A stretch of 64,000 nucleotides of DNA from Diphasiastrum complanatum (Eukaryota; Streptophyta; Lycopodiopsida; Lycopodiales; Lycopodiaceae): the NCBI GenBank assembly GCA_029204225.1, contig CM055097.1:26939039-27003038 (forward strand), given 5' to 3'. The notes below the pieces were generated by a model, which worked only from the letters and a program-made list of their open reading frames with translations, ran no database searches and had not been told where the DNA came from. The position numbers and the translations under genes were made by a program. Below are positions 23,745 through 34,743 of this stretch, one piece after another. Every line of letters begins with the position of its first letter. Positions within the stretch are counted from its first letter, which is position 1.

Positions 23745-24479
23745 TTTCGGAACTGAAAGAGAGGTACCTTAACTTCTATCTGAAAACAAGAAAAGAGATT
23801 GACTAACTGGAAAACGAAAGTAGAGTACTTAGCTCTTTCTTAGGACTGTACTTCCAGAGCAAGAAACCCCCTCAGTTCTTCCGCAGCTGTCCAATCCGTC
23901 CTCTTAAAGTGCATGCCATCAGATGAAGGCAATCTGGAAATTGTGTAGATGATTGTTGGAGAACCCCTGCTGATAGAGTTTGCCTCTGCTGCCTCCAAAA
24001 ATCAAAGTTACAACATAGAAGACTGGTCGCTGATCTGTCCTCTGTCTGATCACCAAAGTTGGAGCAAAAACTTCTAAAGATCAGGGAGCAAACTACAGTT
24101 TAACTCCTGCCTGTCCAGCGCTGAATCTGCCTTAAGATTTCTGCCCTGAAACTACTTCAAAATCCGGAAACTTCACTCCGAAATCAAAGCTCAACCCTGA
24201 TTTGGCAGCGCTGGACCTGTCCTCAGATCTGTCCCCATAATCCGCTCAGAAATCTGGATAAAAACATTCGAAAATCAGGGATGCAAGCTGATCTGTCAAC
24301 GCTAGAACTGTACAAGGAAATTGCCTCTAGAACACTGAAAATCCCAGCAAATTTAATTGAGTAGAGAGCTGTTCCTACAGCGATGTCCCTCTTCTACTCT
24401 TTTCTGAAAATCTGAGAATTCTTTCCTAGCTTCTTATAGATTTCTCTACTGCTGCTACTAAGCTCCCAAAGAAGAAGAT
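23745..24479 (-). other. A2 untranslated leader
   Basis: About 735 bp between the primer site and the gag ATG, with no coding evidence. The repeated phrasing around ATCTGTCC and GCGCTG-AC suggests old short iterations. Confidence 0.5.
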
Positions 24480-24492
24480 GGCTCAGATACCA
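24480..24492 (-). other. A2 primer binding site
   Basis: The minus strand reads TGGTATCTGAGCC one base after the 5' LTR end. This is one mismatch from the common initiator-Met primer site TGGTATCAGAGCC. Confidence 0.75.
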
Positions 24493-24493
24493 G

Positions 24494-24851
24494 TGTAAGA
24501 GATCCTAACACCACAGTAGGGCAAACACTAACTGATCCACCCAACCTTGCCTACTCCCTGATATAGAGTAAGCCCCTCCTAGCCCAGTGTGAGGACTGAT
24601 AGCATGCTACTGCCAAGTGTCGGCCACGTGGCACTGACGTGGCCGACTGCACGTCGGGACCCAACTGGGGGCCCTATCCTGCTGACAGGGTCCCTAGGCT
24701 GTGTTAGGCCCGCCATGGCTATGGACCGTGCTGGGGCACACTACTCACACTGTCTTGCCCTGTTGGTCATGTACACTAGACACGACCCTGACTGTGGTAT
24801 CTGACCTATCTGTGTTCTCTAGGGTTCGGCACTGGTTACGAGCTCGTAACA
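24494..24851 (-). repeat. Element A2 5' LTR
   Basis: 358 bp, TGTTACGAG to CTCTTACA on the minus strand, partner of 18582-18939. The right flank GTTTA matches the left flank of the element. Confidence 0.95.
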
Positions 24852-25469
24852 GTTTAGCGACTAGATCAACATTTCCTAATTCCTGCATTTATGGATTACG
24901 TTGGATTTGAACCATGAAGAAACGAATTCGAGCATCTAACCTCTAAAACTTTTGGGTCCAACATGTGAATGAAATTTGAGCCTCGGTGAATGTGGCTACT
25001 GGTTAAGCATGATCGCAAAAATTCATTTTCTTGAGCATATTTCCTACTATTTTTTCCACCAATAAAGAGCCAGGAGACATACATGATACATTTACACGAT
25101 TTTAACGCCTTCTAGGTTTAAAATTTGAGGTTGACTGAAAAAGATAAGTTGTTTTTAATAAGAGCCTTGCATCACATGCTCTAGGCACAGACAATAATAA
25201 CCTGCTACAATGTGCACAAAAAGGACCAAAATTATAGTATCAACTATAAATCAATTGATTAGCATCTATAATCATGCTTGCTTGATGATCACGCCATTAG
25301 CCAGAAAACCCTATATTGCGCTAGATACTTAGTGCCAACAAAAAATTGATAATAAGGAAATTGTCACGTTCGCTTATCTAAGGTCCTAAGATAAGCCAAG
25401 TTGAATGATGCAGGAGCATTTAGAGCAATTATCAGCACTGCAACAAAGAAAAATAGAGAAAAATATTAC
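24852..25469. other. Intron sequence of the host oxidoreductase gene
   Basis: AT-rich, with no open frame or repeat that I recognise. It lies just downstream (in gene sense) of the exon at 25470-25527, whose splice donor opens at 25469. Confidence 0.5.
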
Positions 25470-25527
25470 CTCAAACCAGTTGTCAAGAACTTTTGAAGCA
25501 GGAGCAAGCAAAAGCTCCATGAGTGCA
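25470..25527 (-). CDS. PYROXD2: PYROXD2-like FAD oxidoreductase, exon (58 bp)
   Basis: On the minus strand an acceptor (CTGACCAG) precedes 25527 and a donor (GTAATATT) follows 25470. The exon encodes IALMELLLAPASKVLDNWFE, where the first codon is completed by the previous exon. In plant PYROXD2-type proteins (pyridine nucleotide-disulfide oxidoreductase domain, FAD-dependent) an LLLxPASKVLxNWFE segment directly follows the region encoded by the exon at 38269-38436. The phase fits: the upstream exon ends with two bases of a codon and this one starts with one. It ends in phase 0. The next exon of the family was not found to the left, so the following intron exceeds 25 kb or the exon lies outside the window. 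Confidence 0.8.
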
Positions 25528-26224
25528 CTGGTCAGACAACATGTTAGCCTTTAGTGAACAATAAATGAATATGGTAAAACTCTTGTGACATTCTTCTATG
25601 CTAGCTATAAACTCATATAGATAAGAATATATCTCCAAACGCATGTTAAATTGTAGCTTGTAGGATTGAATCGATCACAAAGAGATTTGTAAACATGTAC
25701 ATAAAAAAATTAGATAGGTAGGACAACAGTTTGTACTTCAAGCCAATAAAACAATGATAAGAATTTCATATGGCACCCATGATTATTGCTTTCTCCGAAA
25801 GTCTTAGCTACACAAAAAAAATATTACTTTCTACTGTAAAGACTCAAGTTGGTTGTCCATGTGCTTGAAATGCTACATATCAAACCTTCTTTCAAGGACC
25901 TAAATGCTTAGAAGCAAGGTCCCTTGTGTTCAAGCTTCAAAAAACGGACCCTCATATCACAAATTTGCTTCAAGAAAAGGTAAAGAAAATCATGGAAACT
26001 GTGTGCTTTGGAAAACATCAAACACTTCTGAAATGTTTCATTGCCACATTAAACCACAATCAAATACATACGATCCATCAACCAACAAGAAAAAAATCTT
26101 TTATCTAAATGTCAGCTTTTTTGTTCACAAGCCAAAATCCATTAGACAGTCTCATCGAACAAATATGTCTAGCAGAACAATAAATCTAAAGGTTCCTAAA
26201 GGACGAAAATAATCTTTGATCGTA
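25528..26224. other. Host intron, unassigned
   Basis: AT-rich sequence. Short frames at 25904-26212 have no recognisable similarity. Nothing else is supported. Confidence 0.4.
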
Positions 26225-27300
26225 ACTACTCTACGTTGGGTTTTTGAACCCACTAGAGATTCCAACTAGAAAGTGGGAGAATATTTCCATGAATTTTATT
26301 ACTCATCTCTTGTTGAAAAAGAGGAAACATGATGCCTTCTGGGTGATCGTGGATTGTCTCACAAAGATGGCACATTTCATTCCTACAAAGACTATGGTCA
26401 AGACTCCAAAATTGATAGATGTCTTTGTGGAAATTCTCTTTTGGTTTTATGGATTGCCACATGTGATCATGAGTGATTGAGATCCAAAGTAGGATTGGAC
26501 TGTAATCTTCAAGTTGTTATAGACAAGATTGGCCATGAGTAGCAGGAGTAACCGGGAGTCAAATGGGAAAACTAAGCGAGTGAACCAGGTGGTTAAGGAT
26601 ATGCTTCGTGCTTTTTTCCTAAGAAACGGGCTGCTTGGAAAAAGTACATTCCAATCACAAAAACAAGCATTTGGCTAGCGATACAAGTCCTTTTATAGCA
26701 ATGTATAGATTGAGCCACAAGCTCCAATCCAAGTGGGTCTCACTGCTTGTAGGGTGGAAAGTGCAAGAGCATATCTGGCAAGATATGCAAGAAAACTTGT
26801 TGCTAGCCCAAGAAAACAGGAAGCAAGCTCAAAATCGAGCTAAGGGGTATGCGGAGACCCTTGAAGTTTAAGAAAGGAGATTAAGTGTTCCTTCGTGGGA
26901 ATCCAAAGACTATAAGACTCTACGTACTAGTAAGCGCTCAAAGTTGTCACTCGTTATTGTGGACCATGGATGGTTACATAGAAAATTAACAAAGTTGCTT
27001 ACGAGGTTGGAGTCCTTAGTTCTGTTAAAATTAGTCCGATTTTTCATGTAAATAAACTTAAACTCTGTTTACATGGTGAGGACAACCTTGTGCAAGGTCT
27101 GGTCGAGTTGGAAGAGGTGTATCCTCAAGACCATGGACTGGAAAAAGTATTGGAAAAATGGGAACATCATTTGCGAATTCAATTAATTCCTAAATACTTG
27201 GTTGCATGGAAGATTACCTCATGAAGACATGACTTGGGAGTCAGTGGATTCTTTGAGAAAAGTTTTGCTTGATTTTGTCATTGAGGACAATGAGTCTTAG
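26225..27300 (+). pseudogene. Gypsy remnant E: integrase and chromodomain
   Basis: Integrase core residues are readable from about 26244: PLEIPTRKWENISMNFITH, then VDCLTKMAHFIPTKT and FYGLPHVIMSD, followed by stops. Integrase C-terminal residues follow in mixed frames up to about 26870. A chromodomain is recognisable near 27190-27290, with a KYLVAWK strand, then EDMTWESVDSLRKV and FVIEDNES before the stop. Gag, protease, RT and RNase H are missing. Many frameshifts show age. It lies within a PYROXD2 intron, in antisense orientation to the gene. Confidence 0.75.
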
Positions 27301-27800
27301 AGGGAGAAGAAGGCAATATTACACCCTTTTCTATTAACAGGACAAATGACCAAATCTAAGGTCATGGACCTTTATGGTCAAAGATTGTTGACTATGAAAC
27401 CCTAATACGTAGTTGGAATTAGCTAGGTGGGTCAACAAGAGAGGTTCAATTGGGTATGTCCTAATTGGACCCAGGAGATTGAAGGATGAAGTTAGGTTTG
27501 AATTTGGAAAAAGAGGAAATAAATTCTCGCCAAAGATTCAAGAGAAGGGAGGTGGCTTTCTAGACCTTCTAGGCTAGCGTTCTTAGCCACTTTGGCACCT
27601 ATAAATAGGGATCATTTGTAAAAGTGGAGACAAAAAGTTTCAAGAGAAACGAATGATCATTCATTACTCTACTAACTTCGGGAAATTGTTGGTGCAAAGT
27701 CTTTCTTTGAAGTCTGTTGATGGTGAGCTTGTGCGATGGACCACTATGGCAATAGCATTATTTGTCAAGAGGAAAAAAAGCCACCTATAGAGAAGTCATG
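27301..27800 (+). repeat. Probable 3' LTR of gypsy remnant E
   Basis: The purine run AGAGGGAGAAGAAGG after the stop resembles a polypurine tract. The sequence after it (from about 27318, TATTACACC) contains a TATA-like CTATAAATAGG near 27598, as in LTR promoters. No partner copy is present in the window, so the right end is uncertain. Confidence 0.4.
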
Positions 27801-28639
27801 AATTAGAGACTTATAGAACTCTTGGATAATGTGCTCATTTTACAATGTAGGGCATGTTGGCCAAGGGAAGAAGATGACAATGTTGTAATAGAATTGAGGT
27901 AAAAAGGAAGAACTGAATGATCTACTAATGTGACAGGGCTCATGGGCATGTGTGAGATGAGTGGAACAAAAGTCAATGATCCCGTGAGGTCGTCAAACAC
28001 ACTATGACGTTGGCATGTGAAGTCACCTTATGTAGGCCATATTGCCAAGCTATTACAAATAATCAACACATGTGACTCTCCCAAGTGTAATAGAGACTCA
28101 CCATAGACCGTCGCAGGTCCTCTTTGTAGGAAAATAGCATGCAGCAATGTACACATCCTGTTCTAGTCCAATGTCATGCCCAAGGCTCATCAAGATCTAC
28201 CAAGATGGCTCATCACATCCCACGATTATAATTAATGGCTGAAGAGAATCTTTGCAAAACAAGCCACTCCCTCGTGCCCACCTATTGACCTCACTTCCTC
28301 TCTATATACTGATGCCCATGTGAAACTAGAAAGATACGTAGACTCGCTCATGACTCATGTATCATTGTAAAAAATAATATCATTGTTCATTTGTCCAAGA
28401 GTGGACATAAGACTGATCTCATGCAACAGGGACACCAATAATGGTCTTGGTTTTGATAGAAATGAAAAGTAAATGGTTGTGCTATGGGTGTAGAACTCTA
28501 ACTATATCAAGATGGGACACACTTTGCCCAGCTTTGGGGGATCATAGTGGAAAAGAAACTCGGTAGTTGGTTGGAGATTATTGGGTTGCATGCAAAAGAG
28601 CAAGCGGCTTCCACAAAATGCATTTTTCTACTGGTCACT
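27801..28639. other. Host intron, unassigned
   Basis: No gene, RNA or repeat is recognised. It may include the tail of the E LTR. Confidence 0.35.
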
Positions 28640-28830
28640 CAGTTACTTTGAGATCAATAATTGAAGAAAATTGAAGACAAACTAAAAATTTACTGTTGCT
28701 TTTGTAGACTTTCAAAAAAGCCTTTTACATCATTTCCAAACGGAAATTATGGGAAACAATGGATGAAATTGGAGTCCCAATGGACCTCCGACAATGGTGT
28801 GAAGCAAGGTTGTCCTATCTCCCCTAACCT
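28640..28830 (+). pseudogene. LINE reverse transcriptase fragment
   Basis: One frame reads FVDFQKAFYIISKRKLWE and continues with DEIGVP. After a frameshift another reads GVKQGCPISPNL. These are adjacent RT blocks of plant L1-type non-LTR elements. The fragment stops abruptly where C1 LTR sequence begins (28831). No endonuclease or tail is present. Confidence 0.7.
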
Positions 28831-29159
28831 CCTTTGGCCTTATTACTCATTATTAGGCCATTTCGACATATTACTGGAGAGTGGGGGCCTTCTTGGAGGG
28901 CGCACTATTTTCCCTCCTAGTTGGGCCCTAGCCACCAGAAGCTTCCTTTTGAAGGGTTTAGGCTTGGCTATAAGTAGGGAAACTGTGTCATTTGTTATTC
29001 AGCTGATGATATTGATCTCTCTCTTTAGTCTCCTTAATCTCCCTCTTTCCTGCTTTCTAGGGTTAAGTCTTGCTTATGTGCTGCTTTCATAGCTTAAGTC
29101 TTGCTTATCTGATGCTTTCATAGCTTAGCTTTAGATCAGCTGTGGCTTTATTCGTAACT
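28831..29159 (+). repeat. C1 5' LTR, truncated at its 5' side
   Basis: It matches the last three quarters of the C LTR and ends TTCGTAACT. The primer site TGGTATCAGAGC begins at 29160. About 110 bp at the start are missing, replaced by LINE sequence. Confidence 0.85.
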
Positions 29160-29171
29160 TGGTATCAGAGC
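29160..29171 (+). other. C1 primer binding site
   Basis: TGGTATCAGAGC directly abuts the LTR end. Initiator tRNA-Met type. Confidence 0.85.
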
Positions 29172-29194
29172 ATTTTCCTGTGCACTGCTTTTTC

Positions 29195-29560
29195 AGATTT
29201 AGTAGAGGCTGTCCAGCGCCCTACTAACCCATCACTTTTGTCGATTTTTTCATCAGATTCCCATCGTTTTTTCAGATTTAGTAGAGGCTGCCTAGCGCCC
29301 TACTAACCCATCACTTTCGTCGATTTTTCCATCAGATTTCCATCGTTTTTCTAGATTTGGTAGAGGCTGGCCAGCGCCCTACTACCTTGTCACTTTCGTC
29401 GATTTTCTCCACCGATTTGCTGCCCATTTCGTGGCTTGATTGGAGGCTGTCCAGCGCCCTACTTCATCACCATTTTCAGCGGTTTTCTCCATTTTTTTTC
29501 TGGTTATGTGCGGATTTTGGTATCTACTGCCCAGCGCCCTACTACCTTGCCATCTTCAAC
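29195..29560 (+). repeat. C1 leader tandem repeats (~79 bp period)
   Basis: About four imperfect units start near 29196, 29273, 29352 and 29432. Each contains a GTAGAGGCTGTCCAGCGCC-type block followed by CTAC and a CATCACTTTCGTCG-type block. Related blocks occur in the C2, C3 and B leaders. Confidence 0.75.
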
Positions 29561-30118
29561 GGATTTCTCCACCGATTTGCTGTCCATTTTGCTGATTGTT
29601 TGCGCCCTACTTCATCACCATTTTCAGCGATTTTTCCATCATGTTGCAGGACATTTGTAGATCTTACTAGCTACTGCCCAGCACCCATTTTCAGCTTGGA
29701 TCAGCAATCTCTCTCTCTCTCTTTAGCCTCTTATCCAAAAATCACCCAATTCCGTAATCGTTTGCTATTCCAAGTTGCCAAAATCCTGCAGCCTGTTCAT
29801 CGCCGCCCCAGCCCTTCCGACTTGTCACTTTCGCCTATTATTTTATCCGTTTCCAGCCATCTTTCACAGTTTATCAAAAGGCTCTTCAGCGCTCATCCTC
29901 AGCCACATTTCACGGAATTCCGACTCCGTTTGATATTCCAATTTGACATTTCCCTCCTGGCTATCCAGCGCATTTTTATAGCCTTCATTTTCACTTTTTT
30001 TCCATTTGTTGGTTGCTGCCCTTTCTTAGTTGTGATAATATTGGTTTTAATAGACTAATTTGGGGTGACGACAAGAGTCCGCTCCCTCAAGTTTTCGTCT
30101 ATTCCTTCCACTATCATT

Positions 30119-30988
30119 ATGGCACATGCACCTACCTCGAGTGAAACTGTTAAGGAAAACTTATCCGATCATTTTCGACGCATGGATGATACCCTTTCTG
30201 ACCTCATTCTTCGCTTCGATACAGTTATGACCGGCTTTGCTACTATGCAGTCACATATTGATTCTTTACAGCCTCATGGTCCTGGAAAAGCTCGTCTTTC
30301 CTTCATTTGGGACTCCCCCTCCATTTGGATTTCCATCTTCTTCTATTAGTCAGCCTGGTGGTGGACCGTTCATTCCACCTAACCCACCTCCTGGTTTCTT
30401 TCCACATCCCCCAGTTCCTGAGCCACACTTTGCTCGAGACTTTCGTGATAGGGTACAGCTTGCTACCTATTCCGGTTCCTCTGACGGGAATTTCTTAGAG
30501 AATTGGTTTGCTAAGCTTGACACATATTTTCAGATCTACCCTAAGACTGATCCTCAGAAGATCCAATTGGCTACTTTACATTTAGATGGACGCGCCGCCA
30601 TGTGATGGCGAGTTTATTGAGCTGATCCTGATCGGGAAGGGCTCCATATATGGCATACCTTTCGCCTTGACCTCCGTCATGCTATGATTGATCCTCAGTG
30701 GCTCGACCGCCAATGTGATACATTCCGTAGTCTCACTCAGACCAGTGACCTTGCTTTTTATACAGATCAGTTTATGGAGCTTTCTTATCTTTTCACAGAT
30801 CTACCGGCCACTGAGCTTATTTCTCGTTATATTGCTGGGCTTCGTGGTGCCTTACATTACGATGTTTCTTCCTTCCGTCCTCCCACACTTGTTGAGGTGA
30901 TGTCTATTGCCAGTACTTTACAGCACAAGTACTCTGACACCCTTCCCGCTTCTCCCGACCCCGTCCTTTTGCTTCATCTTTTCCCGCT
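30119..30988 (+). pseudogene. C1 gag, broken
   Basis: Gag opens at ATG 30119 (MAHAPTSSETVKENLSDHF). It shifts frame near 30300 into a frame open to a TGA at 30603-30605, where the conserved WW position is lost, and then continues in the same frame past another stop (ENWFAKLDTYFQIYPKTD; RSLTQTSDLAFYTDQFMEL). A 4-nt loss near 30945 relative to C2 moves it into the frame of the long C1 fusion. The gag core is complete as a region, but the zinc knuckle present in C2 (near 57080) and B is absent. Confidence 0.8.
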
Positions 30989-33900
30989 ATGTCCACCCCT
31001 ACACCTGCCCCTTCAGTTCCAGCTCCTTGCATTGTCCCTTCATCTCCTCGTCCTCCGACCCCTCGACCTACTTTTGTCCGACATTACACGTATGCAAAGT
31101 TTGCTGACCTTCAGGATCCTATATCACACAGTTTGAGCGAGTTGCCTAATTTACTTGAGATAGTTATTGATCTACCTGAGCTCGTCATTGTATCCCATAG
31201 TGACTCAGAGTCACATATACAGGTTCCTACTGATGCTGATTCACATATACAGGTTGCGGCTGATATGGTTCTTGATATTGATATAGCATGTTGTGATACT
31301 ATTGATGATGTTGTTCCATGCTTTGATATTGTTGTTGAGTACTTTGATGCTACTCGTGTTCCTGAGCGCCATGCTATAGATGTTGTCGCCTATGCTCCTT
31401 ATTTCGATATTATTCATGGGTCTACGGTTTCAGATGCTTTGGCTACTCCAGTAGATCTCCATATGGCATACAACTGGTTCTCTTCACTTGGTACTGTTGT
31501 TTTGGATCTCTCTCAGCATACACTTTCCTTTACTCATGCTGGTCAGCATCATTTACTTGTTGGTATTGATTCCCAAGGTGACTATCAGTTGGTTACCGGG
31601 AAGCAGTTTATGCATAGCCTGCCAAAGGCTCAAGATGCAGCTCTTCTTTCCATTCAGAGTACATCAGTTGCTGCTTCACTTTCACCATCCGTGGGTCCTC
31701 TTCCTCAGGCCGTATACCTTGGTGGTATTTCTACTATTGCTTTTGCGCATACCTCAGATAGCCCTCCTGGTTCGGTGGTTGGTGCAGTATCTTCTCCATT
31801 GGTCTCTATATCTCCATCTCTTGAGTCCGTTATGGCCAATGTTCCTGCGGATTTCTATGGGGTTCTTCACGGGTCCATGTTTCATGGTTCCCTTGCTTTT
31901 GGTGATCAGGTTGTATCTTCTTTCGCTCTACTCCATGGATCTCTGCTTGAGGTTTGTGAACCGCCTCATGATATTTCTATGGTTCCTTACATGATTCATG
32001 CGCCTTTGGCCCTTACCGTTACACATTTTCCATCAGAGGATATTTGCCAGATGGTCACTATTACTAATCTAGGGTATTTATATGCTGGGATCTTTCTAGA
32101 TGAGTATACGGGCATCCTTCAGTCTCCTTGTGTTTCTACATATAGGTTTGCTGCAATTCATGCCGATGTTGTGGATCTATGGCATTCCTAGTTATTACGT
32201 ATAGCTTGGTTTTCATTTGGACCTGTTGATTGGTGCTAGTTTTTCCATATTACTGATCGCCTATGGTGCGGATATCTCTATGATTATGCATGTGGCTCTC
32301 TATATGTTCCTTGGATCGTTGCTCATTGTTAGGCTTGGCATATCCTGATGGCTTGGGTTATTGCCTCCTTTCCAGCTACTGTTTGTCCAGGTGATCTTCA
32401 GATTCCCCGTCATTTCAGGTTGCTCCATATCGCTTGGTCTCTGATGCTGAGTTGCCACTTTGTTCTGGTTTCCCGAGACCATCAGAGTACCTTGAGAGAG
32501 TTCCTTCTCCTCTCTTGGATAGTTTGTGGGGATGTTGCCGCCATATACTTCAGTATTGCTCATATGTGCTTTGATACTCATCCCCAGCTACACGTGGATA
32601 TTGATCCGCTACTTGCTATTGATGTTGGAGATCCTGTTCCGCATTTCAGTGCATTTCTTCTATTCCTCACTTGTGCGCCTGGTGTGTACTTTGGGATTAC
32701 ACTTGCGGCCAATTCCGATGGCTCATCCGATTCTCCATCCGTTTTTGGTGCATCCTATGATGGATTGGTATGTCCACATGAGGTCTTTCTGGATGAATTT
32801 TTCGGCTACAGTTTTTCAGTTGAGGCCTCTACTATTTCTAGATTTTTTGCTATTGTTTTTATGCAGCATGTCTTTTTAGATGATGCATTGATTTCTTGGA
32901 CCTTCTGGAGCTTTTAACATGCTGCTCTTCTCGTGATAGGGGCCTTGAAGGTACCGTGTGCCATTGCTACTTCTCATTCATGGGCCTTATGGATACCTTG
33001 GGCTTTTGACCATGCTGGTGCACGTTTCTCCATTTTAGCTATCCTTTGTCAGGATGATCTCTTTATGATCCCCTGGCATATCGCTTGCTTCTCCCAGCGT
33101 GCCTGTCATCCTGCTTATGTTCCTACTCCTTGGTGTTGGTCTTCCGATGCTGCTATCTTTTCTTGGGGCACCTATATCATTGAGTTCGCACATATGGTTG
33201 ATGGTTATGTGTATGATGCGGCTATTCGCGATGAGTGTCCATCTCTTTTCCAGTTTCCTTATTGGCTTCCTGTTTCCGATGCAGTTCTACCTTCTCGGGC
33301 TTTTTGGATACCTTGGTATGATGTCCCTATCTTTTGGGTTGATCCTCTACTATCTTGGGCATTACGGATACCTTGGCATTCCTAGTTGCTGCTTGATCAT
33401 TCTACTTCTGATGGGCAGTCTGAGGTCCTTAACAGGATCCTTAAGGATTATTTACGCCATTTTGTTACTCCTTCTGAGAAGGATTGGGATCAGCATTTAT
33501 GTTTAGGAGAGTATAGCTATAATAGCTCTGTAAGTAACAGCACAGGTGTCTCACCATTTTTCTTATCTCATGGCTATGCACCTCTTTTACCTGGCATTCC
33601 TCTCCCTCCTGAGGATACACCTGTCACACTTGCATCTTTTCTATCAGGTGCTCGAGAGCTTATTACTCGGGCCAGTTCTCATTTACAGCATGTTCAACAG
33701 CGTTATCAGACCTCAGTTGATCGTCATCGCCGCCATGTTGAGTTTCAGCTTGGAGATATAGTTTATCTACGCCTACGGTTTGCACGTCATCATTTTGTCC
33801 AGGGCCATGCTTCTACTGAGAAGCTTGCACCATGTTACTATGGGCCTTATCGGATTTTGGAGGTTCTTAGTCCAGTTACATATCGCTTACAGCTTCCTGC

Positions 33901-34255
33901 TTCCGCACGCGCCTGTGATGTATTCCATGTCAGTTTATTATGTGCTGCTATTGAGGATGACGCTCCTTGTGATGCTGAGTTTCCTACTGCTCCAGAGTTA
34001 TTTCCATTTTTACCTGCTGCTATATTATAGGTTCGTCTATACCATAGTCGACGCCGTCGCCGGCAGATTCAGTTTCTGGTCCAGTGGGATAGGCGTCTTG
34101 TTGAGGAGGCCACATGGGCCACATGGGAGCCTATTGATGTCTCTTATCATACACCATCACTTGCGGATCAGGCTCGTGCTCTTGCTGCACTTGTTGATAT
34201 GTCTGCATCAGATGCTACTCTAGTTGTTGATGCACCAGGGCTGGCTGTTGTTTGA
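30989..34255 (+). pseudogene. C1 gag-X-integrase tail-chromodomain fusion frame
   Basis: A single frame of 1,089 codons has six internal stops (32189, 32237, 32330, 32915, 33383, 34028) before the final TGA at 34253. It begins in the gag C-terminus (Pro/Ser-rich) and passes through an acidic unknown stretch (31110-31440). A protease tail follows (NWFSSLGTVVLDLSQHTL, 31460-31650). About 31650-33395 is unknown sequence X, rich in Trp, His, Pro and Phe, with recurring IPWH/HIAW-type motifs. The integrase C-terminal region (33400-34000, SDGQSEVLNRILKDYL) and a chromodomain (34070-34130) end the frame. Random sequence would give some 50 stops. The frame was evidently maintained as coding until recently. 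I do not recognise X. Confidence 0.75.
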
Positions 34256-34300
34256 TCCAGTTTCTTTTTGGCAGTTGAGTCTTTTTTTCATGTTAGAGAG

Positions 34301-34743
34301 AGTTATGGACTCAGCTCATTACATTCGCCACGTCCATTTACATTTACTTTACTTTATGCATAAGCAGGCCTTGAGCCCTTTTTTATTCATTATTGACACT
34401 CAGACTATATGGTTGGCCTTGGGCCTTATTATTCATTATTTGGACATTTGGACATATTACTAGAGAGTGGGGGCCTTCTTGGAGGGTGCACTATTATCCC
34501 TCCCAGTTGGGCCCTAACCACTCGAAGCTTCCTTTTAGGGCTTCCTCTAGGCTATAAGTAGGGAATCTGTGTCATTCATTACTCAACTGATGATATTCAT
34601 CTCTCTCTTTAGTCTCCTTAATCTCTCTCTTTCATGCTTTCTAGGGTTAAGTCTTGCTTATGTGCTGCTTTCATAGCTTAAGTCTTGCTTATGTGATGCT
34701 TTCATAGCTTAGCTTTAGATCAGTTGTGGCTTTATTCGTAACT
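34301..34743 (+). repeat. C1 3' LTR
   Basis: 443 bp, AGTTATGGAC to ATTCGTAACT. It contains a 31-bp tandem duplication (34650-34680 and 34681-34711). The sequence immediately after the end belongs to gypsy remnant D. Confidence 0.92.

Larger units (their letters stand above)
18582..24851 (-). mobile_element. Complete gypsy element A2
   Basis: This is a 6,270-bp chromovirus LTR retrotransposon on the minus strand. It has two 358-bp LTRs, a tRNA-Met-type primer site, one long polyprotein frame and a polypurine tract. Both flanks carry the perfect 5-bp duplication GTTTA (18577-18581 and 24852-24856). The structure is complete and the polyprotein has only two nonsense codons, so this is one of the younger insertions in the window. 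Confidence 0.97.
28831..34743 (+). mobile_element. Gypsy derivative C1 with replaced pol core
   Basis: The 5' LTR is truncated (28831-29159). A primer site, a long leader with tandem repeats, gag, an unknown X region, the integrase C-terminus, a chromodomain and a full 3' LTR (34301-34743) follow. Protease is reduced to its tail, and RT, RNase H and the integrase core are absent. No target duplication can be matched because the left end is lost. It lies in a PYROXD2 intron in antisense orientation. Confidence 0.85.

Noticed and set aside
29195-29560. Regularly spaced repeats that might look like an array
   Set aside because: They are imperfect ~79-bp tandem units in a retrotransposon leader in a plant genome, without unique spacers between identical short repeats.
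31650-33395. X region as an envelope-like gene
   Set aside because: Some hydrophobic stretches are present. There is no clear signal peptide, no cleavage site and no separate frame after integrase, and X sits where pol should be.
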